Assembly: GCA_903884535.1 (NCBI GenBank)
Contig: CAISEZ010000070.1
Coordinates: forward strand, 1 to 61,803
Reading direction: 5' to 3'
DNA: 61,803 nt
Origin: an uncultured Verrucomicrobia subdivision 3 bacterium
Lineage (GTDB): Bacteria > Verrucomicrobiota > Verrucomicrobiia > Limisphaerales > UBA11358
The notes beneath the pieces are model-generated. The model saw nothing but the letters and a program-made list of their open reading frames with translations, did no database searches and was not told where the DNA came from. Both the position numbers and the translations under genes were made by a program. Shown in pieces: positions 7,801 through 16,325 of this stretch; position 1 is the first letter of the stretch, and the number at the start of each line of letters is the position of its first letter.

Positions 7801-9478
7801 GCGAGCTGTTCGCAATGTTGTTAGACAAATATGCGCCGGGCGCGGAGGCGGGCAGATTCGTCAGGGCAAAATTCGTCACGCCAAGCCCCAATTGGGTCGT
7901 GTATTTGATCAACTGGATTTGCTTGGGATAACTGGCGAACACCGCGACGGAATCCGGGCTGATCAAGTTCGAGACACCGGCGCTGACAAGATTGGTGCAG
8001 AAAATGTTCGTGATGCCGGTGATGTTCAAATGCAAAATCGCGTTCGTGACTGCGAAGTAGGTTAGACCTTTCGCCGACGAGGCAATATTGTTAGAGACGA
8101 CCAAGGTGGCGTTGGAAATGGTCACCACACAGTTTGAGCTGGAACTGCCCACGCCGATGCTGCTGGCCAAAACCGTTCCGCCGTTGCGAATGTTCAGTAT
8201 GCCCTGGGTCTTCCAAGCGTTTGTGCCACCGCCGATCACGCCAGGCTGATAGGGCCACGAGGTGCGGCCAAGAATCAAATTGCTGTTCACAACCAAAGTT
8301 GCTGCCGAACCGTTGACATTCACAATGCCAAGGTTGCCGGCAAAGCTAGAGTTCGGACCGAGCGACTGATTGCCGGCGTAAAGCGTGTTCACGTTGATGG
8401 TTCCGGCCGTGAACGTCAGGACACCGACATTGATTCCCGAGGAAGTGTGCTGCGGTGAGCAATCACGGCCCAGCGACATCGTCTCCACCAGGGCGTCCAC
8501 GGTGCCGAGGCTGAAATCATTGGTGGCGATCGAAAGTTGCGCCGACGAGGCATTGTCTGCCATGTCGGCAATGCTCCACCACGTCACGCGACTAGCGTTG
8601 CCGCCGACTCCACGGAAGTAAGCCGATGGACTTGAGAATGCCGGATTGAACTGCATCGTCGCCCCGGAACTAGCGGAGGCTTTGGATTTGCCTATGCCGA
8701 TACTGTCCACATACAACGCGTTCGTCTGGCCGAGGTATATGTAGCTCAACACGCTGGCATTGTTGCCGGCACCGACGTGAACCAGTTCAATGGAATTTGT
8801 CAGCGCGGCCACGGTGTTATAATTGGCCAGAGTGTTGACCAAACTCAACTTGATGTTGTTCGTGCGGGCGAGAAAAAGTATGCCAGAGTTGCGTTGCGCC
8901 ACCGCATTTTGAAAATGAATGCTGCCAATGCCAATGGCGGAGATGTTCGCGTTGAAATTGTCGAGGCCGGACAAATCCAGAATGGCGCGGGAGCCGTTGG
9001 CTGAGGCCTGGCCCTGATTGAGCACGAGGTTCGCCGTGACATTGCTGATGTTCAGCGTCGCGCCGGCACCCTTGACTGAATTGGTCAGCACCCGCGCAGC
9101 GCCAACGTCACCCAAGGTGCCCACGAACACGCCGCCGGTATTGGTGATGTTCAAATTCTGTCCGGCGCTGATTTGGATGGTATGGAAACCGTTGCTCTGA
9201 CCGAATTGCAGCGAACCAATATAGCCAGCAAAGCCAGCATCCATAAGGCTGTTGGGCACGCCGGCCGTGAGGTTCGTGCCGGCATCATACAATTTCACAT
9301 CGTCGCCGCCGCCCGGCGCTGCGGCACCAAACCAGTTATTCCCGTTGGACCAGTTGGTGTCTGTGCCACTGGCGCCACTCCACACAATTGTGCCGGCAGA
9401 AACGCCAAACGTGGTCAGCAGCAGGGCCAGGAAAACAGCGAGCATGTTGCAGGAATAAAAACGGTAGTCTTTGGGCAT
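4871..9478 (-). CDS. Giant secreted modular pectinesterase (CE8) with Ig-like modules
   Basis: A secreted protein of about 1535 residues. The start at 9478 places a signal peptide (NMLAVFLALLLTTFGVSAG) at the N-terminus; a GTG at 9538 would add 20 residues. In order: about 550 residues of Asn/Thr-rich passenger-like beta repeats beginning TIVWSGASGTDTNWSNGNNW; three Ig-like modules; a Big_5-like module; a pectinesterase beta-helix at roughly 1000-1240; another Ig-like module; a cadherin-like segment; and a C-terminal module ending YYRTAQP. The CE8 core keeps YQDTF and an Asp in DFNWG, but its Arg motif reads DLGRTIS rather than LGRPW. It should demethylesterify pectin outside the cell or be a binding-dominated relative. 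It is last in the pectin cluster and has its own promoter-like sequence. Confidence 0.85.
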   Translation of the reverse strand: MPKDYRFYSCNMLAVFLALLLTTFGVSAGTIVWSGASGTDTNWSNGNNWFGAAAPGGGDDVKLYDAGTNLTAGVPNSLMDAGFAGYIGSLQFGQSNGFHTIQISAGQNLNITNTGGVFVGTLGDVGAARVLTNSVKGAGATLNISNVTANLVLNQGQASANGSRAILDLSGLDNFNANISAIGIGSIHFQNAVAQRNSGILFLARTNNIKLSLVNTLANYNTVAALTNSIELVHVGAGNNASVLSYIYLGQTNALYVDSIGIGKSKASASSGATMQFNPAFSSPSAYFRGVGGNASRVTWWSIADMADNASSAQLSIATNDFSLGTVDALVETMSLGRDCSPQHTSSGINVGVLTFTAGTINVNTLYAGNQSLGPNSSFAGNLGIVNVNGSAATLVVNSNLILGRTSWPYQPGVIGGGTNAWKTQGILNIRNGGTVLASSIGVGSSSSNCVVTISNATLVVSNNIASSAKGLTYFAVTNAILHLNITGITNIFCTNLVSAGVSNLISPDSVAVFASYPKQIQLIKYTTQLGLGVTNFALTNLPASAPGAYLSNNIANSSLDLVLPTDPRPIITSGPVGYSGNPGDNVTSSFAVTVANGSGAALTYRWYYFTNSATSTNLLADGPGPSGASTLANSATANLVLNNAQPADNGNYFVTVSNTYGVATSGLAVLNISSGCVAPLITGPNNQTVIQGNNATFSATVSANPAAYQQWQTNGVDVPGANGNSITLNNVQYPANDQEVISLIATNPCGNVTNFATLTVIVPPAISAQPASLVVTNTQSASFSVTASGVPTPTYQWNKNGSPISGASNSTATNATFVIASTASADSATYNCTIVNSAGSTNSASVTLTVNSTMSITSKTPSNGQTGVCYDTPLYVTFSTAPTLRAGAGVGTIKIYNLTNGATPVDTIDLSLGATQTRAIGGDSFNAYPVIITGSTAAIYHHSGVMTSNQTYYVTIDDGVFADASGAYFAGITANNVWQFTTKVGGPANPTSLVVAADGSGDFMTVQGAVDSVPANNTTPTVINLRNGFYQEIVDVKSKNNLDFRGQSRTGAFIGYPNNNALNTSGAPLRAMFVLNGNDCSFENLTLTNTTPSGGSQAEAIDVEGTRATFYNMELDSYQDTFLVHSAGKLVYFQDSLIQGQTDFNWGYGSVYYTNCELRCLLSGGHVTQPRSPATTNGFGFINCRITQGYAGSANFDLGRTISTPSSPSETLFYNCVMADVVTGYASDAGVNMADYGSSNLTATATKSLTFSTHSTSSDPFVIAIQSASTWLYGWQPALAPNITSQPANQSASYGQSASFTVAATGIPAPTYQWLQNGSPLSGATSSTLAIANAVRTNGGNYSVVVNNGSGSVTSSVATLTYNNTAPVASPAGYVMAAGYPFKIALTNLSANWSDVDGDTIALTSTISSTNSATVSYDASYIYYNNPNGVNDQINYTIGDGLGGTAAGLINLTVSTNPLAGTPQAITITGSSATLNLAGIPTYQYEIQRSTNLVDWVTIETTNAPSNGLFQFIDTFTDLGGIPPATAYYRTAQP

Positions 9479-9576
9479 AAATGTAATTGGGTGAATTGGG
9501 TTCAGGGATGACTTTAAACGAGGATTGAAACCCGTCACCTCTGAATAACTGCAAATGACTTTGAATAAAGTGTCCG

Positions 9577-9605
9577 ATTATATTTTCTCACTTCAGCCCG
9601 GTCAC
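9577..9605 (-). promoter_or_regulatory. Promoter upstream of the giant pectinesterase
   Basis: Read on the minus strand, GTGACC (9605-9600) and a perfect TATAAT (9582-9577) are separated by 17 bp. The transcript would start near 9570, about 90 nt before the ATG at 9478 and 30 nt before the alternative GTG at 9538. This suggests the last gene of the pectin cluster can be transcribed independently. Confidence 0.45.
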
Positions 9606-9668
9606 CAAGCGGGAGTTCCGCCAGCACATTCACAACATTTAAATCGCAATGGTGCGGCCGATAGCCAA

Positions 9669-10952
9669 TTACCTGCCTTCGATTTGCGCATTGGTTAAGG
9701 CGATTTTATTGAGGCCTTCCGGCGTTAGAATTTTTGAATTCACCAACCGGACATTTTGCGCGTTGAAAATGCCGAACGGCCGGTCGGCGATGATGTTGAC
9801 GTTTTGCAGCAGCACGTTCGTCACGTTCATTTCCGGCAACCCCCAGATCAAACCGGCGCGACGACCGCTTTGCACCGTGGCGGTGATGTTACTGAAGACA
9901 AAATCGCAATAAACCGGCGTGCGTGCGCCGACCGGCGCGGCCGGATAACTCGCGGCGATTTCCGGCGTGAGCCTTGTCAAGTCGCGGAATTGTTTTTCCT
10001 TCGCCATGTAACTCGCATAAATCAAAATCGGAACGCCGACGTTCGTCATGCGCAGGTTCAAATATTTCATGTCATGCACAAAACCACCGCGGTCGCGGTC
10101 GGTCTTGATGCGGATGCCCGCCTCGGTGTCGTGAAACGTGCAGTTGATCACCGTGATGTTCGACACGCCGCCCTGCGTGTAGCTGCCAATGGACACACCG
10201 TGGCCGAAGCCGTAAGTGCAGTTGGTGATGAGCACGTCGGAGGTGTTGCCGCCGCAGGTGAAATTGTCGTCGCCCACACTGATGTCGCAGTCCTGAATCA
10301 AAATATTTTTCCCTTTCACATCGCACGCATCCGTGTTGTGGCTGGGACAAACCGGATCGGTCGAGGCCGGCGCGCGAATGGTGACCCCGCGCACAATCAC
10401 GTCCCGACATTTCCCGCCGATGGCAATATGAAACATCGGCGAATTCGACAACGTGATGCCCTCGATCAGCAACCGCTCGCAGTTCGACGGCGAAACCATT
10501 TTCGGACGTCTCGTGCCATCTGAGGATTTCGCGAACGGCCACCAGGCCGCGCCTTGACCGTCAATCGCGCCGGTGCCGGTGATGGCGACATCATGCAGCT
10601 GGTCGCCGCTGATGAACGTCTGCGGATTTACCGTTCCGCCGGGATATTTGTCCAGCGGCAGCATCCGCAGCAATGCGCCGGCATCGAGATGCAAATTGAT
10701 TTTGCTCGCGAGCTGGATCGGTCCGCACAAAAAAATCCCCGCCGGAATTTCTACCACACCGCCGCCGGCACTGCTCGCAGCGTCAATGGTGGATTGAATC
10801 GCCTCGCTGTTCGTCGCCACGCCGTCGCCGACCGCGCCGTAATTGGTGACGCAAAATGTTTGCTGCGGAATCCGCGGCATCGCGGGGTTCACTGAGGCGA
10901 AAACCCGTCCGCCGAACGACAACACAACAAGAATGAGAAAAATATTTTTCAT
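9669..10952 (-). CDS. Glycoside hydrolase family 28 (polygalacturonase-like)
   Basis: GH28 enzymes hydrolyse alpha-1,4 bonds of polygalacturonate or rhamnogalacturonan by inversion. This 427-residue protein has a signal peptide (first 19 residues), the family entry FCVTNYGAVGDG, and the right-handed beta-helix active-site set: NTD at 206-208, DD at 228-229 (VGDDNFTCGG), GHG at 250-252 and RIK at 281-283. It is therefore probably catalytically competent and periplasmic or secreted. The ATG lies 24 bp after the CE12 gene stop, in line with one operon. Whether it acts as an endo- or exo-enzyme, and whether on homogalacturonan or rhamnogalacturonan, cannot be read from the motifs. Confidence 0.93.
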   Translation of the reverse strand: MKNIFLILVVLSFGGRVFASVNPAMPRIPQQTFCVTNYGAVGDGVATNSEAIQSTIDAASSAGGGVVEIPAGIFLCGPIQLASKINLHLDAGALLRMLPLDKYPGGTVNPQTFISGDQLHDVAITGTGAIDGQGAAWWPFAKSSDGTRRPKMVSPSNCERLLIEGITLSNSPMFHIAIGGKCRDVIVRGVTIRAPASTDPVCPSHNTDACDVKGKNILIQDCDISVGDDNFTCGGNTSDVLITNCTYGFGHGVSIGSYTQGGVSNITVINCTFHDTEAGIRIKTDRDRGGFVHDMKYLNLRMTNVGVPILIYASYMAKEKQFRDLTRLTPEIAASYPAAPVGARTPVYCDFVFSNITATVQSGRRAGLIWGLPEMNVTNVLLQNVNIIADRPFGIFNAQNVRLVNSKILTPEGLNKIALTNAQIEGR

Positions 10953-10976
10953 TTAAGAATTAAGCAAAACGACAAT

Positions 10977-11783
10977 TCAGTTTTTGGTGTTTTTGGATTC
11001 GTCCTTTTCCAACACTTCCACCGGCTTGTCGTTCAAATTTTTCACCGCCGCCGGATTTGGTTCGGCGAGCAGATGCGACGCGAGTTCGGGAACCTTGACC
11101 CGCAATTCGTCCACGACCAACCTCGCGAACACCACCCGCGCCTCTCCCTTCAGATGCGTCGTATCTGGTTTGCCGTCCTTGCCCGTCGGATTGAACTTCG
11201 CGGCTTCTTCCGGGCCGATCTTTTCGCACAGCGCCACGCTGCTCGCGTGCAGGTCAATCAGCGGCACGTTTTTCTCCGCCGCGACGCGTTTCATCGCCGT
11301 GACATACGGCAGGAGGCTGGGCTTGAGTTTGCCTGCTGCATCAAACATCCGCCGCGTCAGTGACGTGACCAGCACCGGCTTCGCGCCGATGGCCCGCGTC
11401 TCGTCCACATACTTCGCGAGAAACTGCGGATACGTCGTGGCAGGATCAGTTTCGCGCGTCGGCCCTTTGCCGGGCTCGTCGTTGTGACCGAACTGGATGA
11501 AATAATAATCACCTTTCAACGCCAGCGCGTTCGTCCACTTGCCCTCGTCAATAAAACTTTTTGAACTCCGCCCGTTCGCCGCCGTGTTGAAGACTTCCAC
11601 GTCCGGAGTGAGAAACTGTTTGAAGCCGTAGCCCCAGCCGCCCTGGTCGTTCACCGTGGAATCGCCGACCAGCACGATGCGGATTTTTGTCGCGTTGGCG
11701 GAATTTTGCGCCAGGGCGATGGATGCGCCGGCGACCAAAATTGTCGTGGCAATAAAAGCTTGGAGCAGTTTCATTTGGTTCAT
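10977..11783 (-). CDS. Rhamnogalacturonan acetylesterase-like SGNH hydrolase (CE12)
   Basis: This 268-residue exported protein (signal peptide about 1-25) has the SGNH/GDSL blocks. They are LVGDSTVND with the nucleophile Ser42, Gly in NGRSS, QFGHND with Asn101, and DTTH with Asp207/His210. The segment FGHNDEPGKGPTRETDP matches rhamnogalacturonan acetylesterases of family CE12, which remove acetyl groups from galacturonate residues of pectin. It lies 9 bp downstream of a CE12-CE8 fusion gene and is a clear paralogue of that protein's N-terminal half, so the pair likely arose by duplication. It is presumably co-transcribed with its neighbours. Confidence 0.9.
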   Translation of the reverse strand: MNQMKLLQAFIATTILVAGASIALAQNSANATKIRIVLVGDSTVNDQGGWGYGFKQFLTPDVEVFNTAANGRSSKSFIDEGKWTNALALKGDYYFIQFGHNDEPGKGPTRETDPATTYPQFLAKYVDETRAIGAKPVLVTSLTRRMFDAAGKLKPSLLPYVTAMKRVAAEKNVPLIDLHASSVALCEKIGPEEAAKFNPTGKDGKPDTTHLKGEARVVFARLVVDELRVKVPELASHLLAEPNPAAVKNLNDKPVEVLEKDESKNTKN

Positions 11784-11792
11784 AGGACGCGT

Positions 11793-13493
11793 TCAGTTCA
11801 CATCCGGTTTCCAGTTATCTTCGCCACCGAGAATTTTTTCGAGCGTGAAGGCCTTCGCTTCGTCGTCGGTCAATTGTTTCGCCCACTTCACGCGCCGGTC
11901 AGGATTCGCACCCGGCCCGGTGCTGTGGTATTCCGAAAATCGCGCGGTCAGTTCGTTCGTCGGATTGCGCCAGTTGTTCCAGCCTTCGGGCTTGATGTGC
12001 GCGCCCAACTCGCAATTCAAATAAGTCACGCTGGCAAACGGCCGCCACGGTCGGCCGAGATCGGCCATCGGCGCCTGATTTGTGTTCGCCGGCATGTCCG
12101 CCGGGCTGAGCCACGGTTTGGGATCGCCGGTCAACTTGCAGTTCATAAACACAAAACCGACCGCGCGATCCTTCGGGGTGTTGGCGGCGGTGACATGGCC
12201 GCCGTTCTTGCTGTGGATTTCGCAGCGGTCAAACACCGCCGTGGCCGAGCCGTAAATAAAATCCACGCGTCCCTCGACATAGCAATTTGTGAAATAATAA
12301 CGGCCGTTGTTCACCAGCAATGTGTCTTGCCAGCCGAGCAGCCGGCAATGGTTGAAAACTTCGCGGTCGCCGTCCGCGCGCAAAGCCAGCGCCTGCCCGT
12401 GGTCGCCAGATGTGTTTTGGAACGTGATGTTTTCCGCATGAAAATCGTCGCCGAGAATCTCCACGCTGGCATTATTGTAAAGCGGTCGTCCGCTTCCCGT
12501 CGGCGATTCATTTTGGTTCCACGAGCCGGTCAGAATCGTGTTCTCGGTTTCCTCGCCGACGAATTTCAAATGATTTTTCCCCTTGGGCACAACAAACTGC
12601 CTCGTGTAAGTTCCGGGCTTGATGAGAATGGTAAAGGTGTCCACGCCGTTGTCGGGCGCGGCGGCGATGGCGTCCTGCAAATTGGTATGCGTGCCCGATC
12701 CGTCAAACGCAACGACGGCGTTATATTTTGAATCGGCGACTTCCGGATTTTCATTCAACGGCTCCGCGCGTAAAACTGGCGCCAATTCCGGTGCGGTTTT
12801 CCGCAGTTCCTCCACGACCAGCCGGGCGAACATCACGTGGCCTTCACCTTTGAGATGAGTGCCGTCGAAAGCTGTCATCCCGTCTGCGTTTGTTTTCGTC
12901 GGGCTGAACTCCAGGCATTTTTGTTGGCCGAGCGATTCGCACAGTTCCTTGGCGCGGTCGTGCAGCTCCACCAGCGGCACATTTTTTTCGGCGGCAATTA
13001 TGCGCACTTCCTCGGCATACGGCGCGAGGCTCGATTTGATTAGGTTGGTGCTGTCTTTATCCCATTGCCGGCGCACCAGCGGCGTCACCAAAATCGGCTT
13101 TGCGCCGATGGCCCGCGCGTCGTCCACATATTGATTCATGTTCGCTACAAACGTCGCCATGTCGGTGGAACGGCCCGGCTTGCCCGGCTCGTTGTTGTGT
13201 CCGAATTGAATCAGATAATAATCACAGTGCAGTGCCAGCGCGTTGTTCCAGCGGCCCTCCTTCATGAAACTCATCGAGCTGCGCCCGCCGCGCGAGGCAT
13301 TGATCAGCTCCACTTTTGCCGGATCGAGAAACTGTTTGAAACCGAGGCCCCAGCCCGCGCTATCGGTCATGGTGGAATCGCCAATAAGAATGATTCTTAT
13401 TTTCGGCGCGTCGGCCGCGAGCAGATTGGCGGCGAAACCTATTGCGACCAACAAAACCGTGAGTGTCCGTAGCAGAATTAAGTTCGTTTTCAT
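11793..13493 (-). CDS. Bifunctional rhamnogalacturonan acetylesterase (CE12) - pectinesterase (CE8)
   Basis: This 566-residue exported protein carries two pectin esterases in one chain. After a signal peptide (1-27), an SGNH domain spans about 30-245: LIGDSTMTD with Ser40, FGHNNEPG with Asn100, and DGTH with Asp210/His213. A pectin methylesterase beta-helix follows at about 258-545 with all canonical residues: GQAL, QDTL (Asp390), DFIYG (Asp411) and LGRPW (Arg481). It would remove both O-acetyl and methyl groups from pectin before polygalacturonase attack. The start codon directly abuts the stop of the transporter gene (TAA immediately followed by ATG), which indicates translational coupling. 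Confidence 0.94.
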   Translation of the reverse strand: MKTNLILLRTLTVLLVAIGFAANLLAADAPKIRIILIGDSTMTDSAGWGLGFKQFLDPAKVELINASRGGRSSMSFMKEGRWNNALALHCDYYLIQFGHNNEPGKPGRSTDMATFVANMNQYVDDARAIGAKPILVTPLVRRQWDKDSTNLIKSSLAPYAEEVRIIAAEKNVPLVELHDRAKELCESLGQQKCLEFSPTKTNADGMTAFDGTHLKGEGHVMFARLVVEELRKTAPELAPVLRAEPLNENPEVADSKYNAVVAFDGSGTHTNLQDAIAAAPDNGVDTFTILIKPGTYTRQFVVPKGKNHLKFVGEETENTILTGSWNQNESPTGSGRPLYNNASVEILGDDFHAENITFQNTSGDHGQALALRADGDREVFNHCRLLGWQDTLLVNNGRYYFTNCYVEGRVDFIYGSATAVFDRCEIHSKNGGHVTAANTPKDRAVGFVFMNCKLTGDPKPWLSPADMPANTNQAPMADLGRPWRPFASVTYLNCELGAHIKPEGWNNWRNPTNELTARFSEYHSTGPGANPDRRVKWAKQLTDDEAKAFTLEKILGGEDNWKPDVN

Positions 13494-14759
13494 TTAAGCA
13501 ATGCGCGCCGGTTTGATGCGCGGCACGCCAAGGTGAAAGATGGTCCACGCCAGCACATACGCGCAGCCGCAGATGAGCAGGATGTTTTTGTAAGTGCCTT
13601 CACCTTGCAGGACGTGACCGACGAGATAGAAAAAGCCCATGGACATCAGCGACGCCAGCGTGCCGCCGAAGCCGACGACCGACGCCACGGCGCGTTTTGG
13701 AAAAATATCGGAAACGACGGTATACATCGTGGCGGACCAGCCTTGATGCGCAGCGGCGGCGAGGGCGAAAAATGCCGTCGCCAGCCAGACGCTTTCCACG
13801 CGCGGCGCAAAAATCACCGGCAGCGTGCAGCACGCGAAAATAAAGGTCGCCGTTTTGCGGGCGCGATTCAGCGGCCAGCCGCGTTTCAGCAGCCATGCTG
13901 ACAAACCGCCGCCACCGATGCTGCCCAGCGCGGTGACCGTGTAAACGACGACCAGCGGCGGCCCGAAATGTTTCAAGTCGAGATGAAATTGTTTGTTGAA
14001 AAAATCCGGCAGCCAGAAACCGTAAAACCACCAGACCGGTCCGACCAGCACGCACGTTCCGTAGTAAGCCCACGCCTCGCGATAACGCAGCAGTTTGAGC
14101 CACGGAATTTTTTCCTCCGTCGCCGGCGTGTCGCCACTGTGGATGTGCGCCAGTTCCGCCACGCTGACATGCTTGGATTTTTCCGGCGTGTTGTAAAACC
14201 CCAGCCAGAATGCCAGCCACACCAAGTCCACGCAGCCGAGCGTGATGAAGGCTGCCTGCCAGCCACCAAAAAACCCCACGATGAACGGCACCAGCACCGG
14301 CGCAAAAATCGCGCCCATGTTCGAGCCGGTGTTAAAAATGCCCGTGGCCACCGAGCGTTCCTTCGGTGGAAACCATTCCGTCACCACGCGGATGGCGGCC
14401 GGATAATTGCCCGATTCACCGAGGCCGAGCGCAAAACGCGCCGCGCTGAATCCGGGCACCGAGCGGCACAGTGCGTGTGACATCGCCGCCAAGCTCCAGA
14501 ACAAAACGGAGCCGGCATACGCCGCTTTGGTGCCAATCCAGTTGATGAGCGGGCCGAAACAGATTTGTCCGACAGCGTAGGCGGCTTGGAAGAAAATCGC
14601 CATGCGGCTGTAATCCGTCTCGGTCCAGGAAAATTTTTGTGACAGCACGGGTTTGAGCAGGCCGAGCACCTGACGGTCCATGTAATTGACCGTGCATGCA
14701 AAAAAGAGCAGGGCACAGATTACCCAACGAAATTTTCCAGTGGTGGAATTCAAGGCCAC
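13494..14759 (-). CDS. MFS transporter, hexuronate-type
   Basis: A 421-residue, 12-helix major facilitator. The first helix is followed by NYMDRQVLGLLKPVL, and the segment GLGESGNYPAAIRVVTEWFPPKERSVATGIFNTGSNMGA is characteristic of the anion:cation symporter branch that includes ExuT (galacturonate/glucuronate). Position at the head of the pectin cluster supports uptake of galacturonate or its oligomers into the cytoplasm. The GTG start at 14759 has no obvious ribosome site. The gene abuts the esterase fusion with no gap. Cytoplasmic galacturonate catabolism genes (uxaC, kduI and so on) are not in the window. Confidence 0.88.
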   Translation of the reverse strand: MALNSTTGKFRWVICALLFFACTVNYMDRQVLGLLKPVLSQKFSWTETDYSRMAIFFQAAYAVGQICFGPLINWIGTKAAYAGSVLFWSLAAMSHALCRSVPGFSAARFALGLGESGNYPAAIRVVTEWFPPKERSVATGIFNTGSNMGAIFAPVLVPFIVGFFGGWQAAFITLGCVDLVWLAFWLGFYNTPEKSKHVSVAELAHIHSGDTPATEEKIPWLKLLRYREAWAYYGTCVLVGPVWWFYGFWLPDFFNKQFHLDLKHFGPPLVVVYTVTALGSIGGGGLSAWLLKRGWPLNRARKTATFIFACCTLPVIFAPRVESVWLATAFFALAAAAHQGWSATMYTVVSDIFPKRAVASVVGFGGTLASLMSMGFFYLVGHVLQGEGTYKNILLICGCAYVLAWTIFHLGVPRIKPARIA

Positions 14760-14833
14760 AGCTTACGCCGTCGCGTGGCAAAGGGAATTCCGATTTTGTG
14801 CAAATCAATTTGAAATCCCGCCACCGGCGCGGA

Positions 14834-15943
14834 TCACGGATGGAAGAGGCGGTAAAACTTGCGGACGACGGTGTTCGTGACGATTGCCGGCGAGTTCGTG
14901 CCGTTGACGGTGGCCACCCAATTGGTCGCCAGCAGATTGGTGCTTTCCACGAGATAAAAGCCCGGCGTGAGGGGCGACCAGGAAATGCTTTCCTTGTTCG
15001 TGCTGACCCTGGCGATGGTGGCGGTCGGCACCAGAAAATGATAGCCGATGACATCCAGGCCGATTAGTTCCACGGTCAGGTTTGGCGTGGAACCTGGCGT
15101 GCCGTAGGCATCCTGCACGCGCGGCGTCTGACCGCCTGGACTATACCAGTCGTGAAAATCGCCGCCGGCATCCTGGTTGAACTGCACTAGCTTATTAGTG
15201 CCGTCGAGAGAAAAATAAGCCGAGGATGACAACGTCGTATTAAAAATGCGTTTGTTGTTTTGGTCATACCGGAAAATATCCAGAGAATCTACGTCGCCCG
15301 TCGGTGGTGCCGCGCCATTGGCCAAACCGTCGAGCGCGGAACTCAAGCCCAGCACTTCATTGATTTCATGCGCGGCGACCGAATACAAATCGTATTTGGA
15401 AGGATTGATGGACGTGCGGGTCAGATTCATCAAGGAGGTGTTCAATGAAATGGTGCTGTCGGTGTGCCCCGGCGGCGTGCCGGAACCGGTAATATTCAAA
15501 GCGCGGCCATTGGGCAGTGTCAATTCCATGGTGGTGCTGCCGTTCACTGGATTGGTTGATGTGTTTGGCAAATGGGCGAGCGCAAGTTTGTCATTGGCTG
15601 TGGTGGCGCTGGTAACCAACGCCGCGCGGACGGTCGAGTAGGCAATTCCCTGATTGTAATAGGTCGAGCTTTGGCCCAGACCACTGGTCATCTCCGCAAA
15701 AGTGATGGTCACGGTCACCGGATCGGAAAAGCTCGCCTCATAAACGGCGATGAGATTGGTGATGGTGTTCTCGATGGTGGCGGCGTTCGGATCGCTCGTG
15801 ATGGTGCTGTCCCAGGTCGGCAAGATGACAAGATTAGCCCGCGCCGGCACACCGCCGGCCAGCAAGAAAATTGCCACCAAAAGAATTGGCAATAGCGACA
15901 TTGATTTTCTGAAACGCGCTGGAAATTTTTGACGGTTGGCCAT
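14834..15943 (-). CDS. Secreted zincin-like metalloprotease, HEIxEVLG type
   Basis: This protein of about 369 residues has an N-terminal membrane/signal segment (SLLPILLVAIFLLAGGVPARA). It starts with a repeated-strand region and then carries AAHEINEVLGLSSALDG, which resembles the HExxHxxG helix of metzincin-like proteases but with Glu in place of the second His. DVDSLDIFRYD follows, and then FSLDGTNKLVQFNQDAGGDFHDWYS. The C-terminus ends with a short module (RKFYRLFHP) similar to the ends of other secreted proteins here. I believe this matches secreted verrucomicrobial/PEP-CTERM-associated putative proteases, but activity is unproven. An upstream GTG at 15964 and a downstream ATG at 15901 are alternative starts. 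It is not obviously part of the pectin operon. Confidence 0.65.
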   Translation of the reverse strand: MANRQKFPARFRKSMSLLPILLVAIFLLAGGVPARANLVILPTWDSTITSDPNAATIENTITNLIAVYEASFSDPVTVTITFAEMTSGLGQSSTYYNQGIAYSTVRAALVTSATTANDKLALAHLPNTSTNPVNGSTTMELTLPNGRALNITGSGTPPGHTDSTISLNTSLMNLTRTSINPSKYDLYSVAAHEINEVLGLSSALDGLANGAAPPTGDVDSLDIFRYDQNNKRIFNTTLSSSAYFSLDGTNKLVQFNQDAGGDFHDWYSPGGQTPRVQDAYGTPGSTPNLTVELIGLDVIGYHFLVPTATIARVSTNKESISWSPLTPGFYLVESTNLLATNWVATVNGTNSPAIVTNTVVRKFYRLFHP

Positions 15944-15964
15944 TTTAGTGGGCCAACATTGCAC

Positions 15965-16325
15965 AGGTTATTTCGACAAGCAAGCGCGGGCTGTCGGGTA
16001 TGAAATTTTTGGCGGCACGGCAGTGACCGCCATTGATCTTTAAATCCGTCGAACCTCCGCACGGGGTTGTCGCGGCATCAGTCGTTATTGACCGACACTG
16101 GAATTTTAATGGTCTCGCGCCGGTGTGAAATCGGATTCGCTGGCATTAATTTAACCAATCCTTCAGAATTTTGCGCAGGCAGATTCTGCGGAGAAAAATG
16201 ATTTTAAAATCTGCGAGCGAAAATAGTTGGCAGCCCGCGGGTTTTGAGTAATTCTTTTGGTTAGTTTTTGAAATGAGTCGAATGAGACAACCGGGGTTTG
16301 CGTTTGCCATCCTGACAGGAAACCA
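15965..16325. other. Divergent intergenic region without a gene
   Basis: About 360 bp separate the divergently transcribed metalloprotease-like and PP2C genes. I see no convincing coding frame, tRNA or stable terminator. The right half is A+T-richer (TTTTAAAATC near 16200, TTGGTTAG near 16257). It probably holds the promoters of both genes. The PP2C start is preceded by AGGA at a normal Shine-Dalgarno distance. Confidence 0.5.
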
